This document shows, in pieces, positions 25,154 to 37,071 of a stretch of DNA of 64,000 nucleotides. A program made the position numbers and the translations under genes. The notes beneath the pieces are model-generated. The model was not told where the DNA came from and searched no databases. It saw only the letters and a program-made list of their open reading frames with translations. The number at the start of each line of letters is the position of its first letter. Positions within the stretch are counted from its first letter, which is position 1. Source of the DNA: Arthrobacter sp. B6 (GTDB lineage: Bacteria; Actinomycetota; Actinomycetes; Actinomycetales; Micrococcaceae). The stretch lies in NCBI RefSeq assembly GCF_001663775.1, contig NZ_KV467168.1, forward strand, positions 635,065-699,064. Reading direction: 5' to 3'.

Positions 25154-26181
25154 GGTTCGCGCAGCCGTGCCGCGAGTGCGCCGATGGATGAAACCAATTC
25201 CCGGAAGGCCTGCTCCGGGTTGTTGTCCGACACGATCCGGGCATTGGGCGGATGCCCCCACAGTTCCCGGAAGTCGGCCACCGTGGTCCCCATCAACAGA
25301 GGCGAATCAACTTCGACGTCCACGGTTGCCGTCCGGGTGCTGTATTCCAGGGTGCCAGCAGCCACCCCGGCAGCGAAGAAGTCGTGGACATGGGCCAGAT
25401 AGCCCTGGTCGTAGTGCCGGTGGAATTCAAAATAGAACCGCAGGGCATCGGACAGGTGCCGCACCAGCGGGTTGTCGGAGGTGCTCCTGAGCCCCTCAGG
25501 CTGCTCCGGCAGGACAAGTTCCTCCACGGCACAGCCTGATGCCCGGGCCAGCCGCCGCACATGCTCCGGCCGCATTTCAATCCGTTCGGTGGTGTCCAGG
25601 GAGCAGACAACGGGCAGCCGGTCGTGCGGAAGGCCGCGGAAGGCGGCATAGACTTCCTTGGCGGCATGCGGGTCCACATGAGCGTTCCACTCCGCTGTGG
25701 GGGTGGTGTTCCCCTGGTGATAGAAGCTTCCTCCCATGATGACCACCCGGCCCAGCAGTTCCGGCAGCCGCGGTTCACGCCGGATCGCCAGGGCGAAATT
25801 GGTCAGCGGCGCCGTGATCAGAGCCGTCAGCTCCCCCGGATGGGCGCGGGCTGCCTCCACCCAGACGTCGGCGGCGTGCCGCTGCGACACCGTCCCGGAC
25901 GGCGGTGGCAGGACGGCGTGCCCGATCCCCTGGGGCCCATGGGTTTCCGGCGTGGTCACCAGCGGGATGGCGAGCGGAACTTCCGCGCCGACGGCGACCT
26001 CAACTCCTGTGCGTCCGCACAGCTCCAGCAGGGCAAGGGTATTGCGTGCTACCTGATGGGCGCCTACGTTTCCCGGAGATGCCGTTACGGCCACGAACTC
26101 CACTTCCGGCAGGGAAGCAAGGTAGGCCACGGCCAGGGCATCGTCGATTCCGGTATCCACATCCAGCAGGAGCCTGGTCAA
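25150..26181 (-). CDS. Inosine-uridine-type nucleoside hydrolase
   Basis: A 343-residue nucleoside hydrolase. The Ca2+-binding N-terminal motif DVDTGIDDALA lies at residues ~6-16. TASPGNVGAHQVARNTLALLEL and GGSFYHQGNTTPTAEWNAHVDP also fit the family, which hydrolyses the N-glycosidic bond of nucleosides for salvage. TTG 26181 is chosen because AGGGGA lies 6 nt upstream and the conserved Asp cluster then sits at the usual distance. Its ribosome-binding site lies against the stop of the aldo/keto reductase gene, so the two are an operon. Confidence 0.9.
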   Translation of the reverse strand: MTRLLLDVDTGIDDALAVAYLASLPEVEFVAVTASPGNVGAHQVARNTLALLELCGRTGVEVAVGAEVPLAIPLVTTPETHGPQGIGHAVLPPPSGTVSQRHAADVWVEAARAHPGELTALITAPLTNFALAIRREPRLPELLGRVVIMGGSFYHQGNTTPTAEWNAHVDPHAAKEVYAAFRGLPHDRLPVVCSLDTTERIEMRPEHVRRLARASGCAVEELVLPEQPEGLRSTSDNPLVRHLSDALRFYFEFHRHYDQGYLAHVHDFFAAGVAAGTLEYSTRTATVDVEVDSPLLMGTTVADFRELWGHPPNARIVSDNNPEQAFRELVSSIGALAARLREP

Positions 26182-26191
26182 GCCGCGTCCC

Positions 26192-27169
26192 CTAGAAGAG
26201 TGCAACCTTGGGGACCCTGGGGAAGATGCCATCCAGTTCCGCAAGCTCCCTCGGCGTCGGCACCCACGCAGCGGCAGCCGCATTCTGGCTGACCTGTTCA
26301 GGCCTGGTGGCTCCCGCGATCACACTGCTGACGGACGGCTGCGCCGCGAGCCAGGAGAAGGCCACCTGGATCTCGGACAGGCCGCGCTGGTCGGCGAAAG
26401 CGCTGAACCGCCTCAGCTGGCCCCAGTCGGCGTCGTGCACCAGGTGGGTCCGGGTATGGCTGAGGCGCGTGCCCGCCGGAGCCGTATCGGGAGAGTATTT
26501 TCCGGTGAGGAGCCCGTTGGCAAGCGGGAAGTACGGCAGTACCCCGACGCCGTAGGCCTCGGCAGCAGGTATGACCTCCAGTTCTGCCCGCCGGTCCAGC
26601 AGGTTGTAGTGGTTCTGGGAGGAGATGAACCGGGCACCTCCTGCAGCGCGTGCCACGAACTCGGCCTCGGCGATCTGCCAGCCCGCGCGGTTGGAGTGCC
26701 CGATATACCGGACCTTGCCGCTGGAGACCAGGTCATCCAGTGCTGACAGGGTTTCCTCGATGGGCGTCAGCGGGTCCGGAGTGTGGAACTGGTAGAGATC
26801 GATCCAGTCGGTGCCCAGCCGCCGCAGCGACGCCTCCGCCGCCCGGATGATGTAGCTGCGGGAACCCCGGGCGCCGAAGTCCCGGCCATTGGCCCCGCGC
26901 ATGTCCATCCCGAACTTGGTGGCCACCACGGCTTCGTCCCGCCGGCCGGCCAGCGCCTTCCCCAGCATGGTCTCGCTCAGGCCCGGTTCACGCCCGTAGG
27001 TGTCAGCCACGTCGAAAAACGTCACACCGGCGTCGAGCGCGGCGTGCACGACGGCGTCCGTCCCTTCCTGGGACTCCGTCGCCGTGTTGGCCCGGCCCAG
27101 GTTGTTGCAGCCCAGCCCCACAACGGAGACGGAAAGGCCGGAGTTGCCGAGGCGTCGGTATTCAGTCAT
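26192..27169 (-). CDS. Aldo/keto reductase
   Basis: A 325-residue AKR. Catalytic tetrad elements are FFDVADTYGREPG (Asp, Tyr), VVATKFGMDMRG (Lys) and DLYQFHTPDP (His). The C-terminal NADPH-binding region contains SVIAGATRPEQVSQNA. Family members reduce aldehydes or ketones; the physiological substrate is unknown. ATG 27169 has GGAAAG 5 nt upstream. It follows the 186-residue gene by about 10 bp and precedes the nucleoside hydrolase, so all may share one transcript starting near dxs. Confidence 0.9.
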   Translation of the reverse strand: MTEYRRLGNSGLSVSVVGLGCNNLGRANTATESQEGTDAVVHAALDAGVTFFDVADTYGREPGLSETMLGKALAGRRDEAVVATKFGMDMRGANGRDFGARGSRSYIIRAAEASLRRLGTDWIDLYQFHTPDPLTPIEETLSALDDLVSSGKVRYIGHSNRAGWQIAEAEFVARAAGGARFISSQNHYNLLDRRAELEVIPAAEAYGVGVLPYFPLANGLLTGKYSPDTAPAGTRLSHTRTHLVHDADWGQLRRFSAFADQRGLSEIQVAFSWLAAQPSVSSVIAGATRPEQVSQNAAAAAWVPTPRELAELDGIFPRVPKVALF

Positions 27170-27179
27170 TGCTTTCCGC

Positions 27180-27740
27180 CTAGACGCTGAAGCTGTTGGC
27201 GGGTTTCGCCGAGTGCTTGAGCTTGAAGCTGTCCGGTTCGGTGAAGGGCGCGGCGCCGATGCTGAGCTTGGTGAAGTCCAGGTCCTCGCCACGGCTGCAG
27301 ACCTTGATGGCGTTGACGGCTTTGTTCACGTCGGGGCACAGGCAGTAGATGTTCAGCTTGTACTCGCTGAATTCAGAACGTTCAACGGTGCCCAGCCCGC
27401 GCCAGGCCAGGTGGCTGATGAGTGCATCCTTGGCTTTTTCCTCAAGGTAGCGGTCCCTGTCGGTGCCGTCCTTGGTCTTGAGGGCGAACTGCGCCACAAC
27501 CCAGAACTGCTCCTCGTCGGGGATTTCGGCGTAGCCGTCCTCCGCGCACTGCACGGCAAAGGCATCCATGAGGCCTTCCGCTGCCGCGGCATCGGCGACG
27601 TCGGTCTCTTCGGTCTTGCTCTGGTGGCCCACTACGCCGTAGTTCATGACGAACTGGCTGTAGTCCTCGTCGAACCAGCCTTCCCGGAAGTGCAGCACTC
27701 CCTCGTCGTCCCGTTTGTAGACCCTGATGATTCCGCTCAT
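27180..27740 (-). CDS. Conserved hypothetical protein
   Basis: A 186-residue soluble, acidic protein that I do not assign to a family. The N-terminus GIIRVYKRDDEGVLHFREGWFDEDYSQFVMNYGVVGHQ suggests a beta-rich module. Later it has RDRYLEEKAKDALISHLAWRGLG and a short Cys-containing stretch (YCLCPDVNKAVNAIKVCSRG). It starts at ATG 27740, overlapping the stop of the DUF402 gene (ATGA) with AAGGGA upstream. Its position suggests co-expression with dxs and DUF402. Confidence 0.72.
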   Translation of the reverse strand: MSGIIRVYKRDDEGVLHFREGWFDEDYSQFVMNYGVVGHQSKTEETDVADAAAAEGLMDAFAVQCAEDGYAEIPDEEQFWVVAQFALKTKDGTDRDRYLEEKAKDALISHLAWRGLGTVERSEFSEYKLNIYCLCPDVNKAVNAIKVCSRGEDLDFTKLSIGAAPFTEPDSFKLKHSAKPANSFSV

Positions 27741-28354
27741 GACCGTCCCTTCGTGAACCATCCGACGTCTGTTCCGTCGAACGGTGCGTGCTGTGCCTTG
27801 ACGGCCTGGTAAAGCTCCTCCGCGGCGGCCTGGATGTCGTCCACCAGCCGGTCCGGATAATTCATGGCAATGCCGTGCTCGGCGAATTCATCCTGGTCGT
27901 CGATAAAGACACCGCGGCCCGCCATGCGGATGACGTCCAGGTCCATGTCGATGACGTGGAACTCCGTGACGGCAGGCCGGATGTCCGTCCACTCATGGGC
28001 AACGGCAAGGTCCACGTACACGCGGACACCGTTGGGGTGGGCGGAGTCGTAGAACGTGGCCACCCAGTCTCCCGAGCGCGGCACCAGCAGCACGGCGTCG
28101 GACCGGGTGTAGAACGCGGCGCCGGGCCGGGAGCAGAACTCGTTGGTCCCCTGGAAGATCCACCAGCCGTGCCGGTCCTCACCCAGGTACCGCCCGGGTA
28201 CCACCCAGTGGGCCTTGCCGTTCCACTTCCGGTTGCGTGCCACCACCAGCTGGCCGGGTTGCAGGCCGGCCGGAACCCGCGTGGTGCTGCTATGGATCGC
28301 CGGTCCGCTGTCCCCGGTTGCGCCCGGGTACTTCAGTGAGTCTTCTTCCCTCAC
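27737..28354 (-). CDS. DUF402 domain-containing protein, probable nucleotide phosphatase-type fold
   Basis: A 205-residue protein. The C-terminal half carries the DUF402 signature: RVYVDLA, then [29 protein letters not shown], with the acidic residues used for metal binding in characterised nucleoside-diphosphate phosphatases of this family. The N-terminal half ([28 protein letters not shown]) is a basic, Trp-rich module. I take GTG 28354, overlapping the dxs stop (GTGA). A CTG at 28336 behind GGAAGAAG is an alternative. Coupling to dxs suggests isoprenoid- or thiamine-linked phosphate chemistry, but this is inference. Confidence 0.75.
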   Translation of the reverse strand: MREEDSLKYPGATGDSGPAIHSSTTRVPAGLQPGQLVVARNRKWNGKAHWVVPGRYLGEDRHGWWIFQGTNEFCSRPGAAFYTRSDAVLLVPRSGDWVATFYDSAHPNGVRVYVDLAVAHEWTDIRPAVTEFHVIDMDLDVIRMAGRGVFIDDQDEFAEHGIAMNYPDRLVDDIQAAAEELYQAVKAQHAPFDGTDVGWFTKGRS

Positions 28355-30324
28355 AGAATCGGAAGGCTGCCGGTGGTGGGGTGTTGCTGCCCCGGGAGGG
28401 GACGCGCGAAGGGCACCTTTGTGCCCAGAACCTGGGCGACGACGTCGTGCGTTATCTGCTGGGCGGTCAGCCCGACACGTTCCATGACCTGGGTCCTGGT
28501 GCCGTGGTCCAGGAACTCCACCGGCAGGCCCACCTCGTTCAGGGCAGTATCCACCCCGGCGGCGCGCATCTCCTGCCGGATCCGCGACCCTACCCCGCCG
28601 GCGCGGACTCCGTCCTCGATGCAGATGACCAGGCGGTGGTGGGAGGCCAGGGCAATGATGGAGCGGCGCACGGGCAACGCCCAGCGTGGGTCCACCACGG
28701 TGGTGCTGATTCCCTGTGCACCCAGGCGGTTGGAAACGTCCAGGGCCAGCTCGGACATGGCCCCGACGCTGACGATCAGGACATCGTTTTCGGTGGAGCC
28801 GGACGGGCGGCGGGCCAGGACGTCCACGCCATCGTTGAGCCGTTCGATGGCTTCCACCTCGGCGCCCACGGTGCCCTTGGAGAACCGCACCACCGTGGGG
28901 GCATCCGAGATGGCAAGGGCCTCGCGCAGTTCTTCCCGCAGGCGTGAGGCGTCGCGGGGCGCGGCGAGGTGCAGGCCGGGCACGATCTGGACCATGGACA
29001 TGTCCCACATGCCGTGGTGGCTGGCACCGTCCGGCCCCGTGACGCCGGCCCGGTCCAGGACGATGGTGACACCGGCCTTGTGCAGGGCGACGTCCATCAG
29101 GAGCTGGTCGAAGGCGCGGTTCAGGAACGTGGCGTAGACGGCGACGACGGGGTGGAGCCCGCCGAAGGCCATCCCGGCGGCGGAGGTCAGGGCGTGCTGC
29201 TCGGCAATCCCGACGTCGATCACCCGGTCCGGGTGCCTGGCGGCAAACTTGTGGAGGCCCACGGGGATGAGCATGGCGCCGGTGATGCCCACGATGTCGG
29301 GCCGTTCATCGGAAATTTCCGCGATCTCGTCGGCGAAGACCGACGTCCAGGACTGGGCGCCGGCAGTGCCCGTAGGTTCGCCCGTTTCGGGGTCGATGAT
29401 GCCCACGGCATGGAACTGGTCCGCCTCATGGGCGCGGGCGGGAGCGTAGCCGTGGCCCTTTTCGGTCATGGCGTGCACAATGACCGGGCCCCCGTAGTTC
29501 CTGGCGGTGGACAGGGCGTGCTCCATGGCCTGGAGGTTGTGTCCGTCCACCGGTCCGATGTATTTCATGCCGAGGTCTTCGAACATGCCCTGCGGCGCCC
29601 ACCAGTCCTTGATCCCTTTTTTCAAGGCATGCAGGCTCTTGTAGGTGAACTGGCCCACGGGGCCGCCGTTCTGGAGCTTCTTCTTCCACCAGTCCATGGC
29701 TCCCTCGTACGCGGGGGCGGCGCGGAACGAGTCGATGGTGGGGCGCAGCGATGCCAGGTAGTCTGCGAAGCCGCCGACTGTGGGCGCATAGGAGCGGCCG
29801 TTGTCGTTGACCACAATCACCACACGGCGGCGCTTGTCAGCTGCAATGTTGTTGATGGCTTCCCAGGCCATGCCCCCGGTCAGGGCGCCGTCGCCGACGA
29901 CCGCGACCGTATAGCGGTCGCCTTCCCCGGTGAGCTGCCGTGCCCTGGAGATGCCGTCCGCCCATGACAGCGACGAGGAGGCGTGTGAGCTCTCGACAAT
30001 ATCGTGCTCGGACTCCGCCCGGGACGGGTAACCGGACAGGCCGCCCTCCTGGCGGAGGGTGCTGAAGTCCTGGCGTCCGGTGAGGAGCTTGTGCACGTAC
30101 GACTGGTGGCCGGTATCAAAGACGATGCTGTCCCGGGGCGAGTCGAAAATCCGGTGGACGGCCAGCGTCAGCTCTACTACCCCAAGGTTGGGACCGAGGT
30201 GTCCGCCGGTCTGCGAGACATTCGTGATCAGGAAACTCCTGATCTCACCGGCGAGTTCCGCCAGCTGCTCTTCGGACAACTCGTTCAGGTCCTGCGGATT
30301 CCGGATGGCGTCCAAGAGTCCCAA
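28351..30324 (-). CDS. dxs: 1-deoxy-D-xylulose-5-phosphate synthase
   Basis: A 657-residue thiamine-diphosphate enzyme of the MEP isoprenoid pathway (pyruvate + glyceraldehyde 3-phosphate). Conserved elements are [31 protein letters not shown], the ThDP motif [16 protein letters not shown], and [16 protein letters not shown] with the catalytic Glu. A TTG at 30324 is chosen because AGGAGGGG precedes it and the protein then begins [12 protein letters not shown], the usual DXS start. Its stop overlaps the DUF402 start. A terminator for acnA lies just upstream. Confidence 0.96.
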   Translation of the reverse strand: MGLLDAIRNPQDLNELSEEQLAELAGEIRSFLITNVSQTGGHLGPNLGVVELTLAVHRIFDSPRDSIVFDTGHQSYVHKLLTGRQDFSTLRQEGGLSGYPSRAESEHDIVESSHASSSLSWADGISRARQLTGEGDRYTVAVVGDGALTGGMAWEAINNIAADKRRRVVIVVNDNGRSYAPTVGGFADYLASLRPTIDSFRAAPAYEGAMDWWKKKLQNGGPVGQFTYKSLHALKKGIKDWWAPQGMFEDLGMKYIGPVDGHNLQAMEHALSTARNYGGPVIVHAMTEKGHGYAPARAHEADQFHAVGIIDPETGEPTGTAGAQSWTSVFADEIAEISDERPDIVGITGAMLIPVGLHKFAARHPDRVIDVGIAEQHALTSAAGMAFGGLHPVVAVYATFLNRAFDQLLMDVALHKAGVTIVLDRAGVTGPDGASHHGMWDMSMVQIVPGLHLAAPRDASRLREELREALAISDAPTVVRFSKGTVGAEVEAIERLNDGVDVLARRPSGSTENDVLIVSVGAMSELALDVSNRLGAQGISTTVVDPRWALPVRRSIIALASHHRLVICIEDGVRAGGVGSRIRQEMRAAGVDTALNEVGLPVEFLDHGTRTQVMERVGLTAQQITHDVVAQVLGTKVPFARPLPGQQHPTTGSLPIL

Positions 30325-30388
30325 TGACCCCTCCTTCAGGTGGTAGACGTGCCTGTTAACTCTAACGCCTCGGCTCAAATCCAAAGCC

Positions 30389-30423
30389 GAAGCCCCGGCT
30401 GGTCGGTGACCGGCCGGGGCTTC
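30389..30423 (-). terminator. Terminator downstream of acnA
   Basis: GAAGCCCCGGC and GCCGGGGCTTC form an 11-bp perfect stem with a 13-nt loop, starting about 30 bp after the acnA stop on the minus strand. No long T-run follows. It separates acnA from dxs. Confidence 0.65.
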
Positions 30424-30453
30424 GTCAAGGTGTTGCCTGAGCGGAGAAAACCG

Positions 30454-33264
<2,811 letters not shown>

Positions 33265-33316
33265 CGCAGGACTCCTCTCGCAACAGTTTCATCTTTGTCG
33301 CGCGGTTGACCGCTTG

Positions 33317-33338
33317 CTAGTTAGGCAGGCCTAATTAG
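33317..33338 (-). promoter_or_regulatory. Dyad operator upstream of acnA
   Basis: TTAGGC-AG-GCCTAA is a perfect 14-bp palindrome, extended by CTA/TAG arms with one mismatched pair to 22 bp (33317-33338). It lies 53 bp upstream of the acnA start in the expected promoter zone. It resembles TetR-type operators. It is even-centred, so it does not fit the 19-bp odd-centred DtxR/IdeR box. Confidence 0.65.
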
Positions 33339-33387
33339 TGCAGGCCCTCAACATTGCATGGGGTCACCCGTGAATACGGAGCGCGAC

Positions 33388-33417
33388 GTGGGACTACTAA
33401 GGGCCATAGTAGTCCAC
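33388..33417 (-). terminator. Hairpin after the RNA methyltransferase gene
   Basis: GGACTACTA and TAGTAGTCC form 9 bp, extended by GT/AC past one bulged G, with a 7-nt loop. It starts 13 bp after the stop at 33430 on the minus strand. It probably terminates the kimA-methyltransferase operon. There is no T-run. Confidence 0.55.
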
Positions 33418-33429
33418 TTACCTCCCGCG

Positions 33430-34833
33430 TCATCGGCCCGGCCTCAGCAAAGCCACCGTCTCCAGGTGATGCGTGTGGGGGTAGAGGTCCAGGGCCCGCA
33501 GGCCGGCCAAGGACCAGCCACCCTGCTGGAAGTAACCTACGTCACGGGCGAATGACGCCGGGTCGCACGACACATAGGCAATAGCCCGCGGACTCGCGGC
33601 GATCAGTTGGCCCACGACCGCCTTGCCGGCGCCGGCGCGGGGCGGGTCCAGCACGATGGCATCAAAATTGCGCGGTTTCTGGCGGAGGACGCGCTCCACC
33701 CTTCCCTGGATGATCTCCACCTGGGGTGCTCCGTGCAGGTTCTTGCGGGCATCCCTGCTGGTGCCGGGAGCGCCTTCCACCGACAGGACGGAACCGGTTT
33801 CGCCCACGGCATCAGCAAGGGGCGCCGTGAACAATCCGGCTCCGGCGTAGAGATCGGCAACCACCGAACCTGGCGACAGGAAGCCGCCATCCCGCAGAAA
33901 ACCTGTGACCGTCCCCACAAGCGCTTCGGGCGCGTCGCGGTGGATCTGCCAGAAGCCCGCGCCGGTGACCCGGTAGTCATGTCCCGCGGCGGATTCCTGT
34001 ACCCAGGTCCGTCCGCGCAACTGTTGCACGTCGTCGGTGAGCGGATCGAACGTGGCCACCGAGACGTCGTCCGGGAGCTGGGCCGCGACGGCGCTGAGCC
34101 GCTTGGGCTTCGTGCCGGGAGCGGGAGCAAGCAGCACCAGTGGACGCGAGCCGTTGGCAGGCGCCGCCACCTCCACGCGTTCGATGCCCTGCAGGTCAAG
34201 GTCCCACAGGCGCAGGCGGTTGATGCCCTCCGAGGCGAGCGGCATCTCCCGCAGGGGAATGATGTGTTCGGAGCGGTGGGCATGCATGCCCAGCCTTCCG
34301 CCTGAGGTGACCGAGAAACTGGCCCGCGTCCGCCACCCGAGGCCGGTGCCGGCGTCGTACGTTGATCCTGCACCTGCACCATTGCCGGCCACCGCCTCAA
34401 CTGTGGTCTCGCCGCCGGGGAGCCGGCCAACGGCGGCGAGCCGCTGGAGCTGTTCGCCCAGGACGGCTGCCTTCAGGCCTCGCTGGCGTTCAAGGGAGAT
34501 ATGGCCAAACTCGGCGCCGCCCACAGGCGGGTGGCCGTGGGCCCAGGCCCTGCGGGAGTCGGCGGCGTGCCAGAAGTGCTCCACCCGGTCCGGGGACGGT
34601 TCGAGGACATCCACCACGTCTGCGCGCCAGAATTTGGCTGATTCACCCGCGTCGGTCAGCCGGACACGGACTTTCTCACCGGGGATGGCATGCCGTACGA
34701 AGATCACCCTGCCCTCATGCCGTGCCACGCAGTGGCCACCGTGGGCCACCGGGCCGACGTCGAGCACCAGCTCCCTTACCTCCTTGGCGGAAGCGGACTG
34801 GGACTCGGTCTGGGTATGGGTGTGGGAGCTCAT
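33430..34833 (-). CDS. TRAM-domain class I SAM-dependent RNA methyltransferase (TrmA/RumA family)
   Basis: A 467-residue RNA (uracil-5)-type methyltransferase. An N-terminal TRAM domain (DVGPVAHGGHCVARHEGRVIFV, GEKVRVRL) precedes the methyltransferase domain with SAM motif VVADLYAGAGLFTAPLA. Then come the DPPRAGAGKAVV motif and YVSCDPASFARDVGYF with the catalytic Cys. The target (rRNA or tRNA uridine) is not determinable. The start overlaps the stop of the KimA-like permease gene (ATGA). This pairing is also seen at Rv2689c-Rv2690c in M. tuberculosis. Residues ~150-165 include a Gly/Ala-rich insertion. Confidence 0.9.
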   Translation of the reverse strand: MSSHTHTQTESQSASAKEVRELVLDVGPVAHGGHCVARHEGRVIFVRHAIPGEKVRVRLTDAGESAKFWRADVVDVLEPSPDRVEHFWHAADSRRAWAHGHPPVGGAEFGHISLERQRGLKAAVLGEQLQRLAAVGRLPGGETTVEAVAGNGAGAGSTYDAGTGLGWRTRASFSVTSGGRLGMHAHRSEHIIPLREMPLASEGINRLRLWDLDLQGIERVEVAAPANGSRPLVLLAPAPGTKPKRLSAVAAQLPDDVSVATFDPLTDDVQQLRGRTWVQESAAGHDYRVTGAGFWQIHRDAPEALVGTVTGFLRDGGFLSPGSVVADLYAGAGLFTAPLADAVGETGSVLSVEGAPGTSRDARKNLHGAPQVEIIQGRVERVLRQKPRNFDAIVLDPPRAGAGKAVVGQLIAASPRAIAYVSCDPASFARDVGYFQQGGWSLAGLRALDLYPHTHHLETVALLRPGR

Positions 34834-36806
34834 TGGATATCCTGCAGGTTTTTTGCTTCTTCGGATGATTTCAGCTGCCACGGAACACTGGCCACCATCA
34901 CGCCGGGTTCGAAGTGCAGCCGGGTCTTGATGCGCAGCGCTGTCTGGTTGTGGACCAGCTGTTCCCACCATTTGCCCACGACATATTCGGGGATGTAAAC
35001 CACGATGAGGTCGCGGGGGGAATCGCGCCGCATGTTCTTTACGTATTCCATGATGGGCGTGATGGTATCCCGGTACGGGCTCGCCAGCACCGTCAGCGGT
35101 ACCGGGATATCCAGCTTTTCCCAGTCGGCCACGGTGTGGGCCGTTTCTTCGGCATTGATGTCCACTGTGACGGCGTCCAGCCGCGACGGACGTGACGCCC
35201 GCGCGTAGGCGAGCGCGCGAAGCACAGGCTTGCGGACATGCGAGACGAGCAGGACCGCGTGCACCCGGGACGGCAGCGCACGCGGAGAGGAGTCCTCATC
35301 CACGGCCAGCTCCTTGGCCACGTTGTCATAGTGCGCCCTGATGCTCCACATGATCAGGAACAGGATCACCATGGCCAGCACAGCTATCCAGGCGCCCTGC
35401 TCAAACTTGGTGACCAGGACGATGACCAGCACCAGGGCTGTCATGCCGAAGCCAATGCTGTTGATGGCGCGCGACTTGAACATCCGCCGTCGGACTGTTT
35501 TATTCCTGGCAAGCTTGAGGTGCTTCCCCCAGTGCCGGATCATCCCCAGTTGGCTGAGCGTGAATGAGATGAAGACACCCACGATGTAGAGCTGGATCAG
35601 CTTGCTGACGTCGGCGCCGAAGGCGATGATCAGCACCAGGGCACCGGCGGCGAGGGCCAGTACGCCGTTGCTGAACGCCAGCCGGTCCCCCCTGGTCCGC
35701 AGCTGGCGGGGCATGTACCCCGCCTGCGCCAGGATGGAGCCGAGTACCGGAAATCCGTTGAAGGCGGTGTTCGCGGCGAACACAAGGATGAGTCCCGTGG
35801 CGGCCACGACAATAAAGAAGAGGATGGACCCCGGCCCAAAGATGGTCTGCGCGATCTGGCTGATTGCCGGGCTCTGGATGTAGCCCTCGGGCAGTGGCAG
35901 GCCGTTCACGAGCAACTCCGTGGCGGGGTCCAGCACGATGTGGACCTTCATGGCATTGGCCAGGTAGATGATTCCGGCAAGCATGGAAGCCCCAAAGACG
36001 CCGAGCAGCAGCAGTGTTGTAGCGGCGTTTTTGCTTTTCGGCTCCTTGAAGTTGGGCACGCCGTTGCTGATCGCCTCAACACCCGTCAGCGCCGCGGCGC
36101 CGGAGGAAAACGCGCGCAGCAGCAGGAAGGCGCCGGCCAGGCCCACCAGCCCTTCATCAAAACCAGGGGCCGGGACAATGGTGAACCCCGCGGACGGCGC
36201 TTCACGCAACTGGCCGGTGGCGGCCTGGAAGATGCCCACCGCCGTCATGCCCAGGATCGAGGCCATGAAAATGTAGGTGGGGACGGCGAAGAGGCCGCCG
36301 GCCTCCCTGACTCCGCGGAGGTTGAGAATGGCAAGGATTGCGACGCCGATGCTCGCGATGAGCGCCTGTTGCCCGTACAGGGCGGGCACGGCCGTGGTGA
36401 GGTACGTGGCCGCCGAGGACATGGAGACCGCAACGGTCAGGACGTAGTCCACGAGCAGCGCCGATGCCACCGTGAGGCCGGCGAACTTGCCGAGGTTCTC
36501 GTTGGCGATCTCATAGTCACCACCGCCGGACGGATAGGCGTGCACGTTCTGGCGGTAGGACGCCACCACGGTCAGGAGCACCACCATCACGGCGAGGCCC
36601 ACCCACGGCGAGAACGCCACCGCGCTCACGCCGGCCAGGGCAAGCGTGAGGAGGATTTCGTCCGGAGCGTAGGCAACGGAGGACAGAGCGGAGGAGGCAA
36701 AGACCGGAAGTGCGATCCGTTTGGGAAGGAGGGTGTGGGGGAGCCGGTCGTTCCTGAAGGGCCTGCCCACCAGCACCCGTTTTATGGCGTTCAGCATTGT
36801 CAGCAC
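34830..36806 (-). CDS. APC-family permease, KimA-like potassium transporter
   Basis: A 658-residue protein with about 12 membrane segments (residues ~30-480) and a cytoplasmic C-terminal domain (residues ~490-658) resembling a universal-stress/alpha-beta fold. The first helix SSALSSVAYAPDEILLTLALAG matches the SSVAYGPE-type motif of B. subtilis KimA (YdaO), a high-affinity K+/H+ symporter. Divergent TrkA-family genes 265 bp away support a potassium role; older annotation calls such proteins amino acid permeases. It starts at GTG 36806 with AAGGA 7 nt upstream. No c-di-AMP riboswitch was recognised in the divergent region. Confidence 0.82.
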   Translation of the reverse strand: MLTMLNAIKRVLVGRPFRNDRLPHTLLPKRIALPVFASSALSSVAYAPDEILLTLALAGVSAVAFSPWVGLAVMVVLLTVVASYRQNVHAYPSGGGDYEIANENLGKFAGLTVASALLVDYVLTVAVSMSSAATYLTTAVPALYGQQALIASIGVAILAILNLRGVREAGGLFAVPTYIFMASILGMTAVGIFQAATGQLREAPSAGFTIVPAPGFDEGLVGLAGAFLLLRAFSSGAAALTGVEAISNGVPNFKEPKSKNAATTLLLLGVFGASMLAGIIYLANAMKVHIVLDPATELLVNGLPLPEGYIQSPAISQIAQTIFGPGSILFFIVVAATGLILVFAANTAFNGFPVLGSILAQAGYMPRQLRTRGDRLAFSNGVLALAAGALVLIIAFGADVSKLIQLYIVGVFISFTLSQLGMIRHWGKHLKLARNKTVRRRMFKSRAINSIGFGMTALVLVIVLVTKFEQGAWIAVLAMVILFLIMWSIRAHYDNVAKELAVDEDSSPRALPSRVHAVLLVSHVRKPVLRALAYARASRPSRLDAVTVDINAEETAHTVADWEKLDIPVPLTVLASPYRDTITPIMEYVKNMRRDSPRDLIVVYIPEYVVGKWWEQLVHNQTALRIKTRLHFEPGVMVASVPWQLKSSEEAKNLQDIQ

Positions 36807-37071
36807 GATTATTCCTTGAGACTACTCACGACGCCCCACTTCTGTTGAGCACTAGAGCAACCTTACGACACTGCCATCCGGCCCGATCCGGGCCCATGGC
36901 GGCGTCGGCCGTCGGCATCGGCCGCCTGCGGCCCGCTCCCTCAACGGCTCAGGTCCCGGGATCCGGTGGGCGCCGGCCACGGCACCCGTGTCGGTCGGCT
37001 GAAAACATCGCCGTGCAGTGCCGGTAGAGTTCTAGCAGCAGCAACGGGCCAGGGAAGTTGAGGAGATACGG

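Noticed and set aside
33317..33338. IdeR/DtxR iron box before acnA
   Set aside because: Half-sites TTAGG/CCTAA look similar, but the dyad is even-centred with 14-bp spacing, unlike the 19-bp odd-centred iron box.
36807..37071. c-di-AMP (ydaO-type) riboswitch upstream of the KimA-like gene
   Set aside because: I looked for the conserved ydaO/yuaA core in this divergent interval and did not see it. Absence by eye is not proof.
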